DNA of 64,000 bases from Episyrphus balteatus (Eukaryota > Arthropoda > Insecta > Diptera > Syrphidae): the NCBI RefSeq assembly GCF_945859705.1, contig NC_079134.1:52196402-52260401 (forward strand), written 5' to 3'. Made by a program: the position numbers and the translations under genes. Each line of letters begins with the position of its first letter. Positions within the stretch are counted from its first letter, which is position 1. The notes under the pieces were generated by a model, which was given only the letters and a program-made list of their open reading frames with translations, made no database searches and was not told where the DNA came from. This document shows, in pieces, positions 1-11,844 of the stretch.

Positions 1-770
1 TTTTCCCGCAAAAAAATAGACACCAATAAATTTACTTTCACTTGAGTTTCAAAAAGGTTGCCAAAAAAAAAAGAAAAATACCAAAAATCAGTGAACAAAA
101 TATTACCACCGTGCGGTTGTGAAAACAATCTTCCTTCTTTTCAGAAAAAGAAATTCCTGCTGGTTTTCTTCCTTCTAATGCAGGTATACATAGAAGAGCG
201 CCGTAAAACGAGGAAGCATATCCATTTAGAAAGTTCCATTGTTTGGCAAGGACTTTTTTTTAGCAATTTTCATATTCTTTAGAGTATTTCGTTGAAAAAA
301 TAATAAATTTCCAATGGCACTCTGCCATACACACAACCTCTGGCCACAGTTTGGTAGAAAAATTTCAAAAAAAAAAACATACACAAAACTTCTCTACATG
401 TACATTTATATTTTGGACTTTGCGCATATCTTGTAAATATGCAATGTTGGTAATTGCAAATATTTCATTTTTTCTGACCTAGCTATCTGGGAATGATTTG
501 TTTTGCATACTTTTTAAGGGTATGTGGTTAAAATAACATATTTCATGAAAACAATAGCTTTAATCTAAAAATGTAGATACAAATTTGTGTCTCTTGTAAA
601 AAAAAAATTTTCACTTACCTACCTTTGATGTTATTGGAGTTATTGATATCTGAAAATAAAAGAGAACAATATTTTTATTAAATTTTTTAGAATTTAATAT
701 TTAAAAAATTAACTAAAAAAATATTTTTATAGGTAAAATAGTACATTTAATAACAATAAATTGTTACACT
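1..770. other. AT-rich non-genic sequence, nothing recognised
   Basis: Long A and T runs and short frames without family resemblance or codon bias. The frame at 58-282 is lysine-rich low-complexity sequence and not a credible gene. No inverted repeat or transposon end was seen. Confidence 0.6.
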
Positions 771-1850
771 CATGAAACTTGGCAAAAGGTTTGGTTTTGG
801 GATAAGAACCAAGAGTGAAAAAGTCTATACACAAAAGTTAGGTGGTTTTTTGCAGACAAGAGGGAGGGAATGAAGCTCAAAAATATAGTGAAAAAAATTG
901 TATCATCATATGACACATGTTTTTAAGCTATTTTTTGATGCTTAATCTAATGACATAAAAATAAAGTAAATAAGATTGCTCTAAGAAAACTTATTGCCGA
1001 ATAAATACAAGGGAGCTTATTTTTTAACATCAACATATAAAATTTAACAAAAACCCATGTGAAAAACCTGCTGATGAAGGTTTTAGATAAAGCAGGGACA
1101 AATGCTTCAAAAAGTTCTTAAAAATACTTTTGGTGAAAGGGTGTTTTTTTGATGGGTTGAGTTAGCGTGAGAAAGGTATAATAACAGCTGACTTATATTT
1201 TATTAATTTTTAAAACTTGGTGAAAAAGTTTTGATTGGTATAAGAATTAAGAATCTATAAACTGTACAAAATTATCTTGAGTGAAAGGGTGTTTGTTTTA
1301 AGAAATGATGAAATTCGGAATTAGTACCACAAAAACTGGGAAATAATTGCTACAACAATGAAAACTGGTAAAAATGTTTCATTTATAACAGAAACCAAAA
1401 ACCCAAACAGTCTATACAAATATTTTATTTTAAAGGGTGTTTTTTTTTTTGTGAAATAGGGAAAATCCGCGATAAGTCCGATAAAATCAATGGTATGAAA
1501 GGTTCCCTTACGAAATCCATTAAATATGTTCTCCTTCCCATATGAATCACGAATAAAAGAAATGAATACATTTTTTTTATGTGAAAGGGTGTTTTTTTTA
1601 GATGTATAGAAAATATGGATAGATTTGAGAAAGTGAGTAATATTAGTGAGTAATATTAGTGATAGGTACCCTATTGAAATTCAGCAATTATGTTATTTTG
1701 AAGGTTAGAAACAACAATCTAAAGTGTCTCTAAAAATATCATGGTTAAAAAGGTGTTTTTTTGAGTGAAAACTAAAATGATGGGTCACCCTAATGAAATT
1801 TGGTAAAAGCATTGAAATTCTGATAGAAAGCAAGAATAAAGAGTTTTTTA
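770..1850. repeat. Decayed tandem satellite, period about 150 bp
   Basis: A core resembling GTGAAAGGGTGTTTTTT recurs at about 1134, 1281, 1429, 1581 and 1745, so the period is 147-164 bp. Between cores each unit carries related text: a GAAA(C/T)TTGGTAAAA block, then a tract like GATAAGAACCAAGA, then a block like AGTCTATA. The units are diverged, so the array is old. A further one to two units lie at 9000-9200. The family is unnamed here; such arrays can be free satellites or the central part of a Helitron-type element, and nothing seen decides between these. Confidence 0.7.
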
Positions 1851-2049
1851 CTGGGGCGTGTTTCAGAGCTACTACATCAACTACATTTACTTCATCACCA
1901 ACCTCAAAAATCAATAGTTGAGTCCGATTGAACGTCAGGAAATATTTGTAATGATCGAAATAGTGCAAATATCCAAAAAATTGCTTCCAGAATTCCAACA
2001 GGCCGCCGCAATAAATGTTTAAAGTCATTGATGTAGCTGATATAAACAA
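1845..2049 (-). other. Possible coding remnant, unknown family
   Basis: About 68 codons on the minus strand are open with mixed, protein-like composition (for example GGLLEFWKQFFGYLHYFD and FEVGDEVNVVDVVALKHAPV) before the frame runs into the satellite. No family is recognised. It may be a transposon or gene fragment, or chance. There is no splice or start evidence. Confidence 0.25.
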
Positions 2050-3950
2050 TGTCTCTGAAATAGGCCCCTGAATACTGATTTTGCTTTAAAATTTACTTTT
2101 AGTTTTTTTTTTTTTATTGAGCAAAAATTTATTAAAAGAGAATTTTATTTCTACAAAAAATAGTCTTAAAATAAATTGCTCAATGACATGTGTTCATTTG
2201 AGCACAGAATTGCACTGCGACCCTTAACTTTTTGCAAAGAATTCTATTTTTTATCCATTTTGTTTGAGATAAGTAAGATTTCTTCCTAGATAATGTCTGT
2301 TTATTTTTATTTTTGTTTAAAAACAAAAAAAGAATTCTCAATGAAGGCATCCTATCTATACACATTATTTCGTTCTATAACTTGAGTATACTAGCATGAA
2401 AACCAAAAATATAAGACTTCAAGCTTAAACGAGCACAATAACCTTGAACTTTAAGAAAACACTTTAATTTTTCTTTTTTTATTCTCAACCTTGCCTTTCT
2501 ATCTATTTCAACACCTTTGATCCTCCTTGTAACAACAACAATAAACTGTGAATTATTAACGGTATAATACAGTATACACAGTATACTATAAAGTATGAAA
2601 ATTATGTTGCAAACTCAAAAGAAGAGTAAATGAAATGTCATAAAAAAAAACGAAAATCATGACTCTTATTTGCATATTTTCCTTTTACTCCCCTATGTCC
2701 TATGCACGCATAGAATTTTCTTAAATTTATTTTATTCAAGGATATTTCACAGGATAATTCTCAACTCGTTGAAGCTTATAAGATATTTTGTGAAGAATGA
2801 AGTAAAAGTCCTTCTGGACAAATTTTTTTCCTCTGTAGGTTGTACATGGTTAGGTTATGAAGCAATGTATGTCATTTTTATAAAATATTTATTATTATAT
2901 AAATAAGTACATACATGCAACAATGAAAAAATAGAGAGCTTCTAGTGCGTTAAGTTAAACATATTCAAAAGAAATGTTTGCATTTACATTTGAATGCATC
3001 AACAAAATATTCATACAGACTTTATTTAAAGTCAAACAAACATGAAAAATTGTGATGTTATCAAAAGGAAATACGTATACAATATTTGTATTTATAAAAA
3101 ATCATTTTTTTCCAATGACGATATACGATATTAATGTTTGAATTTTTACAAGAATTAAATTTTAAGGTATTGTGCTTTTACTAAAAAATGTATTGTTTTT
3201 TCGTTTTTTTTTTTATGTGATTTTTTGCATTACGAAATTTGTTTATTATTTCTAGGATTGATTTGAGAATTTTACACCGTCTCTTTTTATACCACTTATT
3301 TCTTTTCTATTCTTTTTAAGTCTTTATTAGGATGTTAATGAAGAAATAATGAAAATTAACGCAATTTTTTCTTTTTGTTTCCGACAATGTTAAGTGAATA
3401 AAAATTCCTCCACTTGAATTCCCTCTTATTCCTTCCTGATGCTCAGGTTGTTTTAAATTGCCTTTAAATTTGAATTAATGGATATTTGCTAACAGCTAAA
3501 TGTCTGTCTATTTCAGAGTATATTTTCGAGTTTTAAATATCGTGACTTCTTTGGTAAGGTAGAAGTTTTGAAGAGAGTGACTTCCAGTGAATAATCTTTA
3601 AACCCTGTTCACTTTGTTCATTACAAATCTTCTTCATTTTATTATTCGGAATGGGAGTGGCGAAAAGTTGTAACTGCAGTAAAGGGGATCAAAAATGAAT
3701 TTTTAATTTTTTAATATTTTTTAGATTAAATGAGATTAAATTAAAACTTTTGACGAATCCTTTGATCGGATTATAAACAACAGCGAAAACTCTGAATTCA
3801 GATTCAATTTTGCAGTTTTTTTTTTCTTTGAGTACGCTCAGAGAAAAAATAGTTAATATCGGGAAAACTATTAAAATAGATAACTAGCTTTAAGCGAATG
3901 GTATATAATAATAAAAGAAACGCAACGATAAAACGAAGTGAATGCCATTT
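2050..3950. other. AT-rich non-genic sequence
   Basis: Nothing supported is seen: poly-A/T tracts, short random frames and no recognisable transposon ends. Confidence 0.55.
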
Positions 3951-4385
3951 ATTTTTTGAAAAACGATATATTATTACAGTGGTGACGAAAGTCCAAAATT
4001 TTTAGAATACATTTTTGGTGTTTTTTGCTTTTTTTGGGCATAACTTTTTTGCTAAGACAAATTAAAAAAAACACTAAACAATATCGCCCCTAGATTTTGA
4101 TAAATCGAAGCGATTACCGTTTATTTTTTGAAAATAGGTCCATTATTACAGTGGTGACAGAAGTCCAAACATTTTTAAATTAATTTTTTTTGGTGTTTTT
4201 TTGCGGTTTTTGGCCATAATTTTTTTGTTAAGATAAATAGAAAAAAAAAACAAAAAATATAGCCCCTAGATTTTGATTTAACGAAGCGACTGCCGTTTAA
4301 TTTTTTAAAATCAGACTAGTTTTGCGACTTTGGTGGCTGCCCACACCTCAGCAGACAAAATGTCTGCAAAGTTCAGGATCATAGT
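3950..4385 (+). repeat. Dispersed repeat, two tandem units
   Basis: Two units of about 165-180 bp follow each other, each with the marks ATTATTACAGTGGTGAC, GGTGTTTTTTGC, GCCCCTAGATTTTGAT and GAAGCGA. The block ends in a CAGCAGACAAAATGTCTGC palindrome near 4352-4370. An inverted copy lies at 50785-51060 and carries the same marks in reverse order, including the CTGCAGAC-type palindrome. This shows a dispersed family rather than a local duplication. Confidence 0.7.
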
Positions 4386-5300
4386 CATCTTCTAGCGGGT
4401 TGTTTCAGTTTCTCTTGTTACCTACTCAGTACGTGAACCAAATTGGAAAATTGTAGCTCTTGATGGACCTTATGTTGCCTTAAAAGTAATCCCTTAATAA
4501 CCTGGTTGAGTCCGTTCTTTTTCTAAAATTATGTAAAAATAAAATGGAACAGCGTTGAATTTGACACCAATGTATTTTGTTCTCTACCCGATCTTGGTTT
4601 GGATGATTTGGTAAAGAAAATTTTAAAACCCCAACTCTGGTAGAAATCGAACAGGCGTCATTTAAAGACCCCGATCCTAGTCTTGTTTATCAGTTTAGAT
4701 CCTTGTGCAGTCCAGGCTCTTACGGTCCTTGTTTAAGCTTCTTACTTGAATATAAAAAACTACATGAATGAAAGCAATAAATTATTTTGCTAAAGTTGAA
4801 GTTCGTCAAGAAATTAAATTTGGAATAGTTTGTAAATTGGTCCTTGTATACAATTACTATTGAACGCCTTTTGGATATCAAGAAAGCATCCAACAGTATC
4901 TTGATAGAAGTTCATAAGTCACATCACGTTAGTGTTAAAAACTACTATGAAGAGTGGAGTTATTTTCCAAGGATCCAGGAAATAGGTTTTTTCTTTGCTG
5001 ATGAAAGTTTTCCAGACTCGTTGTGGTTGTACTTCCTCGAAAGAAGAGTTTTCAAATTGGAAATTGCAGTTGCTCATTCAGTTGCTGAAAAAAAGTATTT
5101 ATATCTGGAGAAAGATCATTTCCGAACTGTTGGTGATTGTGATCATTGTTGGCACAAAATTCCTTTTTCTAATGTAGGTAGTCTTTAGTACCTATCTATT
5201 CTGGAATACGACTTGTCCAAGTTTGATGGCCTGGGGTCCTTCTATTACTGGAAGTCAGTGATTGTGAAAAATACTTGTTGAAAATTATTAAGTTTTTTTT
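4386..5300. other. Mixed-complexity stretch, possible decayed coding sequence
   Basis: Composition is less skewed than the neighbours. A frame on the plus strand at 4844-5188 stays open for 114 codons but begins at TTG, not ATG, and has no family I recognise. It could be the remains of a transposase or a gene, or simply an open stretch. There is no supporting motif. Confidence 0.2.
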
Positions 5301-5399
5301 AACTTATGTAGTTCAAGAGATAAAACAAACCGAATAAAAAAGTTTGTAAATTAATACAAAAAAAAGAATCCACCTTAACTTCACACACTAATGACCTCA

Positions 5400-6660
5400 T
5401 GAACTTTCTAGATGACATCATCATTATCCATATACTTAATATCTTCTTTATCTTATAATGCCTTACTCCGCACCCATATGTTATGCATTAAGCGAAGATG
5501 AATTTACATAATTTATCGTCCTCGATATTTACTCCAGCCACTCGTGCCACAACAATTTACATGCAGCACACCCACTTATATGCTATATCAAGTGAGGCCA
5601 ACTTTGGGAGATGCATCATGGCACGGCCGGAAGGTTCTGTTGCAAAAGATTATTATATTACACTTGACATATTCGCCGTCGTCGCCGTATACTTTTTCCC
5701 AGAAATTCATAGAATCGTTTGCCAGCCAGAACCAGCAAGCAATGACGAGGCACGATGACGATGATGGCATCACATTGTTGGTTGTTGGTAGCGCAGTTTA
5801 TTTGCATCAACTATTTTACTTCAAGTGCAGTCACATGAAATAGCTGATTAACTTCAAAGGCTCCATCTTATTTATGCACAGACGTCCTTTTTTTCATACC
5901 CAGGCAGATGTTGAGATTTAGCTTAATGTTTCTTACCATAGCTCGCTCTATACAAACTCACTCACACACAGAAAATAAAATACAGAGTTTAGTTGAAAAT
6001 TGTGAAGGGCTTTTCACCTCCTTTCCTCTTTTTTTTTTGACTTTGCTTGACTTGCACATAAACCAAAGCCGTTAAATCCTCCATCCCACCTTATTCAAAT
6101 ATTTTAAACATTTTATATTCACAAGAATTTGAGCTATTTTCGAGTACTTTCAGTTTAAAGAGCGTCAAAAGGTAACGAAACGAGACGTATTCGCGGCGTG
6201 GTTATATTATTTAATTTTCTCTCCCAAGGATATAACACAAAACAACACAATTTACGAATGAAAAGAATGCGTCTGGGAAAAGCTTTTCATATTGTCCTCA
6301 CAATGGGTTGCTGCTCTTTCAGATGATGGCAAAGTCAAATGACATCGTCAAACAGCATCAGCACTCTCGCCATGATTTATAAAATTCTTCTTTATTTTTA
6401 TTTCATTCTTTTATTCTTTTAGTGGAAACATTTATTTTTCTTTTATATAAAAATAGATATAAATACACATACACACACACACACATATATAAATATATAT
6501 TTTAATTTTCACGTCGCAACTTTTGTAGGTCAATGGAACAGGATCCTTGAGCTGATTTCCAATTATTCCTGATTGTCTGAATAAGTGTCACTTGTCAGCG
6601 ATGAGCTTGTACAATTTGTTCGCATTATTGTGCCTTATTCGGAGGAGATTGATTTAAAAG
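5400..6660. other. Low-repeat, higher-complexity block, possible regulatory DNA
   Basis: This block has few homopolymers compared with its surroundings. It holds CpG-containing patches (about 5620-5760 and 6170-6230) and stretches such as the one near 6318-6380. Frames at 5498-5843 overlap in two phases and neither resembles a known protein. A CA/TA simple repeat sits at about 6466-6500. Function as an enhancer or untranslated exon is only a possibility. Confidence 0.25.
6466..6502. repeat. Dinucleotide microsatellite (CA)n(TA)n
   Basis: A run of CA units passes into TA-rich repeats. Confidence 0.85.
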
Positions 6661-6699
6661 AGACAAACAGAGTGGATAGGTCCTGTTTTATAGCATTGT

Positions 6700-7790
6700 T
6701 GCAACTATACAAATTGAAATAAGTTTTTCGTGATTTATTTAATGTTTGGTAAAGATTTTTTTAGGATTTAAACAAAAGTGTTATGAAGATTAAAATTCTT
6801 TGGAATTTTAAAGCCATAATTTTGAGCGAATTCAAAAATCGTAAAAACGAATCGTTAATCGCTGATAAGCAGTTGAGAGTTATATATAGACAACTTTTGA
6901 GACTTGCATTGGATTTATGCCTTCCTGTATGTTATGCTTACATTTTATGGTGAACATTTAAAGGCTGATGTTAAATGAAATACACGAAACAGGTTAAAAA
7001 TATAAGTCGTGAAATTAAAATGTCTATAAGACATTCAAAAGCATTCTTATTCGGATGATATTTTTTCGCCTTTCTTTATGTGTGTTTGAGGATAATGACG
7101 ATGAATATCGCATATATGATGGTTTCGTAATTAATTCCATGCTGGGAATTCAAAAGAGTTTGGAATTATGGCCTGCAAGAATTTTATTTCATTGAATTAA
7201 ATCAACATTAAAAACAGGTGAATTATATTCATTTAAATGAACAGTAAAACTGGATTTCAGTAACCATGTGTGAGTGGACAGAAGCAAGTTTCGTACTCTA
7301 CTGGAATAAGAATTCCTATTCAGGCCTGACAAGTCTACAAACCTTTGAGATGACGAAAAAAAAATAATTTAATGAAAATTAAGGATTTTGAAACAAACCA
7401 CAAAAGACAAGTTGAAGTAAGTGTGTTTGACTTAGAGTCGACTTTTCAATATCAAATTTTTGTCTACAGAGGTAAAATTTTTCACAAAAAGATTAGCAAT
7501 TTTTTTTAATAAATAATCAAAAACTGAAAATGAAAATGGAAATTGAGAAAGAAGTAAAACATTATGAGTGTATATCAAGGGGAAAATAAAATTCTTTGAT
7601 ATATTTCACTTTATTGATGATGAAAAAAATTGGAAATGCATGAGAATCAAAAATAAAATTCACAGAACAACTTGTGTTGGAAGTTTGTATAATGTAAAAA
7701 TTTATTAAAGTTTTTAACACCATTAATTCTCTTGTTTTGCAGCTTAAACAAATTATTCAGCCAAGTCAAAAATTTATCCCAATTCATAAA
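6700..7790. other. AT-rich non-genic sequence
   Basis: No gene, hairpin or element end seen. Confidence 0.5.
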
Positions 7791-7794
7791 GTTA

Positions 7795-7905
7795 AAGAGC
7801 CCACTTAATTTTTGACAGCTAAGAACTTGTTTATTCACTTCAATAGTGTCAAAAACTTAACAGAGGTTATATATATAACCAATTCATACACGGCCTTAAT
7901 TAGCA
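7795..7905 (+). repeat. Dispersed repeat, copy 1
   Basis: About 110 bp containing GAGCCCA..TTTTTGACAGCT, TGTTTATTCAC, CAATAGTGTCAAAAA and CACACGGCC-type marks. The same marks occur in the same order at 31845-31955. A 16-bp perfect palindrome, GGTTATATATATAACC, lies at 7866-7881 inside it. Confidence 0.75.
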
Positions 7906-8205
7906 CTTAATTGGCACTGAAAGGTCTAATAATATAATACATATATGTTCTGCTGACCTTGCTCAGCTAAATTGAGGGACATTAAAACTTAATACTTTTT
8001 CTTGAAAAAAAATCAAGGTGGTAATATTTGAGTGGAGCTTCTTATTACTTTTGATGAATTATTTTGATATAAGTATGCAGAAAATACAACTGTTCAAACA
8101 TTGCAAGGTCAAGAAAAATAGCATCAGTTCCGATTAATTTTTTTCTATAAAAAAAAAAACAAAGTTTTAGCTTTTCAAAGTCGATTTACTCCTTAGTTTG
8201 ATTTA

Positions 8206-8710
8206 GAGCGGAATTCATAGTCGTTACTCAAGTTAAGAATTTTCTCAACTCCAGTAAGTTGAGAAATATTTCAAGCAGTCGCTCAAGGGAGTTGAAAATA
8301 GGGCTGTCACTTGAGTAAAGAAAAATCTTGTCTTGAGGAAAATTTTTTCTCAAACTCGCAAATTTGACTGATTTGAATTAAATGTCATAAAAAATAAACA
8401 TTTTTTTAATAATTCAACTTTGGTTTGATTTGTCGCGATTAAACAATATTTAGAAATAAATAAACTCAAACAAATATTCGCGATTCATTTATTTTATTAT
8501 AAAATAAATACAAAAAAACAAGCTCTCGCAATGACACTTGCGTTTTAATGTCAATTGACTGAAAAAAATTTAAGCGTTTCCTCAAGTAAAAAAGCCTCCT
8601 CAGAGGTTCACTTGAGAAAAATTTTGACTCCAGTGAAGACTATGAATAAGGCTTCGCTTTAGCGAGTGCTTAAGATTTCTCAACTTGAGTGACGACTATG
8701 AATCCCGCTC
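8206..8710. mobile_element. MITE with TTA target duplication
   Basis: The ends are inverted repeats of about 35 bp: the left starts GAGCGGAATTCATAGTCG and the right end reads as GAGCGGGATTCATAGTCG in reverse complement, continuing through ACTCAAGTT(A/G)AGAA. Both ends are flanked directly by TTA (8203-8205 and 8711-8713). A 3-bp TTA/TAA duplication is the habit of PIF/Harbinger-type transposases, so a non-autonomous member of that superfamily is the likeliest reading. The ~505-bp interior has no credible reading frame. Further related CTCAAGT/ACTTGAG pieces lie inside, showing extended self-complementarity. Confidence 0.8.
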
Positions 8711-8999
8711 TTAATCTCTTTTTTTTTTAAATAGAATTAAAAAAAATAAAATTTTTAGTCTCACTAAGAAACAATCACAAAACAATTAGATCTGAACAAC
8801 GACTGAAATTATTGTGTTTTGTACACCCTAAAATACAATTGCTCAAATTTAGAAATTATAAGGTAGAATATTTTATGCCCTTTTCACTAACTAAGCAAAC
8901 AAATTTATTTCATTCAATTATCTTTACAAATGGAAAGCTCTCCACCAATTCATAAACGTTGAGCCGTTTATGTGGTGGTCCCACCCAGCCTTAAGCTAA

Positions 9000-9200
9000 G
9001 GAATAATAATGGTATCCTATTGAAATTCAGAAATTATGTACTTTTGAGATTGGAAGCAAGAATCTAAAGAGTCTATAAGAATATCAAGGTTTAAAGGGTG
9101 TATTTTTAATAGAAAAAAATGTATTGGTCACCCTACTGAAATTTTGTAAAAACGTTGTATTTGGGATAGAAAAATAAAGATGCAAAAATAAAAAGTTTTC
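9000..9200 (+). repeat. Outlying unit(s) of the 150-bp satellite
   Basis: The blocks CCTATTGAAATTCAG, AAGAATCTAAAG, TTTAAAGGGTGT and GGTCACCCTA match the order of blocks at about 1670-1800. This shows the 770-1850 family is dispersed. Confidence 0.7.
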
Positions 9201-9249
9201 ATTAAATAATTTTCGGTGAAAAATAGACAGGTGAAGTTTGGTATGAAGG

Positions 9250-10670
9250 TCTAATATACAACAGGAATTAATAATAAATAAATACACATGCTTGTTTTAT
9301 TTTAAAGCACCATGCTAATTGCATGTACTTATTTTTTTAAATTTATGAAATTTTTAGTTTTCTGGTTAAAAAAATAGTAAAATTTTCATGGAAATCAATA
9401 TTTCGCTGGTTTGAATCACATCTTAAATTTTTTTAATTAATTAACATGTAAAAACACATTTGAAAAAGTAAAAGTAGAAAATTTCGTAGTGGGTCGAGCT
9501 TTTAAAAATTTTTCGTTAGAAAATGTTGTAAATTATATCCTCTGCCTAAATGTATCAATGTACCTACATGTTAGTAGGTATTGATTATATTTTTAACAAA
9601 CATGCATTAGTGTAACAGATAAATGCATAAAATTACATAGATATATTTAACCTAGCGACAAGCCATTTTTATTTATAGAAAATGATTCCGTTCCAAATAT
9701 ATACAAACACAACCAACAAATTGCTTCTACACTACCTACCTCGTTAACGAATCTAAATTTTATTATAGACGGTACCAGTGTCCCCCAACGCCACAAAATT
9801 GCACAAGGCTTCAAAAATGTTTTTTTTGTCAACCCTTTATGTATGTATGTAACAAACAATTGAAAAAAGAAACAAACCCATATACCTAACCAACAAAACT
9901 TATGCATTAGACCTTCAAAAACACAGAGACAGAAAATTCCAAAAAAAAAAAAACTTTTTGCGTGTGTCCTCTGAAAATATTTTTGTAATTCCATATTTTA
10001 GTTTTTTTTTAATGGGTGGGTAGGTACATAGAAGAAAATTCCTTGAAAACATTCGTGTCAATAGATCTGAGTGATGTTGAAGGTAAAAAGTAAAAGCAAT
10101 AAAATAAATGTTAAAAAAAATGTTTGCAATTCCGATAACAAAGGTTATGACCAGAAAAAAAGAACATTCTACAAATGTTATCCTTCGTGTAATAATCGAG
10201 TGATGAAGTTTTTCGTTTTCCTGAGTTTTGTTTTCTTTTTTTTTCCTTCAATTTCAGAAATTGAGAAAATAGAATTTAGCAATAAGAACGAAACGACACA
10301 AAGGACAAACTTATTCGCTGCTAAATGTACACATGTAGGTATATAAAATTGCTTGTTGTGCCTTACATGGTGCAGCACACGTTCATTGTTTCGCTTTTCT
10401 TATCGAAGCAGGACGACAAGGAAGTAAAGTACTCACCTACATTTTTTTTAGTTTAAGGAAAGTTTGGTTTCATGCATGCTGGCGATACGTAACTCTATGG
10501 AAACTGATTTGAATTTGTTTTTGTTTTGGAAATACTTGACACACGACTGTGCAAAAAACTGTACTTTAAAATTGTAAACAGTAACAGTAAAATTTGATAG
10601 GCAAATAATTCTTGTATACGACTTATCTACTTCTGAAACTATAAAATTTATTTAATTTAACGTCATATAA
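9250..10670. other. AT-rich non-genic sequence
   Basis: Only low-complexity frames; a minus-strand 115-codon frame at 9647-9994 is phenylalanine-rich and unlike known proteins. Confidence 0.5.
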
Positions 10671-10679
10671 TGAAGTAGT

Positions 10680-10875
10680 ACTCTGTAGCGCAATGGTTAG
10701 TGCGATGGACTATGATGCCACAGGTCCAGGTATCACAACCTCCATCACCATCATTTTTTCAGGGTTACTGTACCTTGAGTAGAATTGACAAGGCAAAGTA
10801 TTATTGCCATTAAAACGAAATTGTAATACACATTATTTGCACGTTGACCAAGTACACTGTGGTGTATACGTACTT
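10680..10875 (+). repeat. tRNA-derived SINE-like fragment
   Basis: TGTAGCGCAATGGTTAGTGCG (from 10685) fits a pol III A box in a tRNA D-arm. The stretch GGTCCAGGTATCACAACC that follows about 35 bp later has the position of a B box but lost the GTTCGA core. A tRNA head followed by unrelated sequence is the layout of a SINE. The end near 10855-10873 carries the CACTGTGGTGTATACGTAC motif found elsewhere in the window. Confidence 0.55.
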
Positions 10876-10879
10876 TTTT

Positions 10880-11700
10880 GTATTTATTCTTTGTACATAA
10901 TTTTTTTAAACTGCATGTGAAAGAGTGGGGGAAGAGAAGACTGTATATCAAGCTAGAAATTTTATGTTCATGTAAGCTGGATATATCTCGATTATTTTTC
11001 AGTATTTTATAACGCTTCAAAAAAGTTGTGCAAATGCAACATTTAGTAAAAGTGTTATCTACAGTTTACATGATAAATAAGAAAAAAAAGAGTTCATACA
11101 AATTTTCAGATGAAAGGGTGGACAGAAATGGAAGTACTATGCTTTCAAGGCTGCGAAATTAAATTTCAGTTATAAAATCGATCTTTGCATAATCCAAACT
11201 GTTTTGAATTTTAATAATAGTCGAGTTAACCGCGATTAATTTTTCTTTCTAAACGAAACTCTGTAGAAACATCGGTTAACTTTAATCGATTAATTCGTTT
11301 AAAAAGAAAAATGAATTGCGGTAAGTATAAAAAATATTCTGTTGAGGTAATGCTCAAACTATAATATCTAAACTGTTTTGGGTTCAAATTCGAAAATTTT
11401 CACATATTTTTCAAAAAACAAAGATTGGAATGCCATTTTTAACAAGGTTTTTTTTGATACATGATAAAAAAAATTTCCAAAAAAAATCATCGAACCATTT
11501 TCAAAAAAAAAATATAAATATTTCACAATAATTTTAAAATATTTTTTCGAATTTTTTAATATTGCATCTACCTAAAAGATTCCATATAGAAATCGCTGAT
11601 GTTATTTACGAGAAGAAAGAGCAAGAAAACGGTTTTATGAAGGACTACAACAAACATCAAATTTTTCGTAAAAAACATTTTATTCGAACTACAATTTTCA
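10880..11700. other. AT-rich non-genic sequence
   Basis: No supported feature; poly-A/T and short frames only. Confidence 0.5.
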
Positions 11701-11839
11701 AGGGCCAATTTACAAGTCGCCAAAAACCGGCCCGGTACCGGATAAACGCCCCTTTTGACAGAATGCAAACCTTGCAACCATCTAAAAGGGCCGTTTACCC
11801 AATACTGGGCCGGTTTTCAGCAACGTGTGAAATGGCCCT
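11701..11839. mobile_element. Compact foldback MITE
   Basis: Two arms of about 55 bp are imperfect inverted copies: the left starts AGGGCCAATTTACAAGTCGC, and the right arm, ending in GGCCCT, reads AGGGCCATTTCACACGTTGC in reverse complement. Both then share AAAACCGGCCC and AAACG.CCCTTTT. The spacer is about 30 bp. GC content is far above the surroundings. No clear target duplication was found. Frames crossing it are artefacts. Confidence 0.7.
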
Positions 11840-11844
11840 AATTT

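Noticed and set aside
1060..1110. CTGATGA with nearby complementary CCTGC/GCAGG, reminiscent of a hammerhead core
   Set aside because: The required GAAA after stem II is missing and no stem III pairing was found.
9647..9994. 115-codon minus-strand frame
   Set aside because: Phe-rich, no motif, no conservation evidence; typical chance frame in AT-rich DNA.
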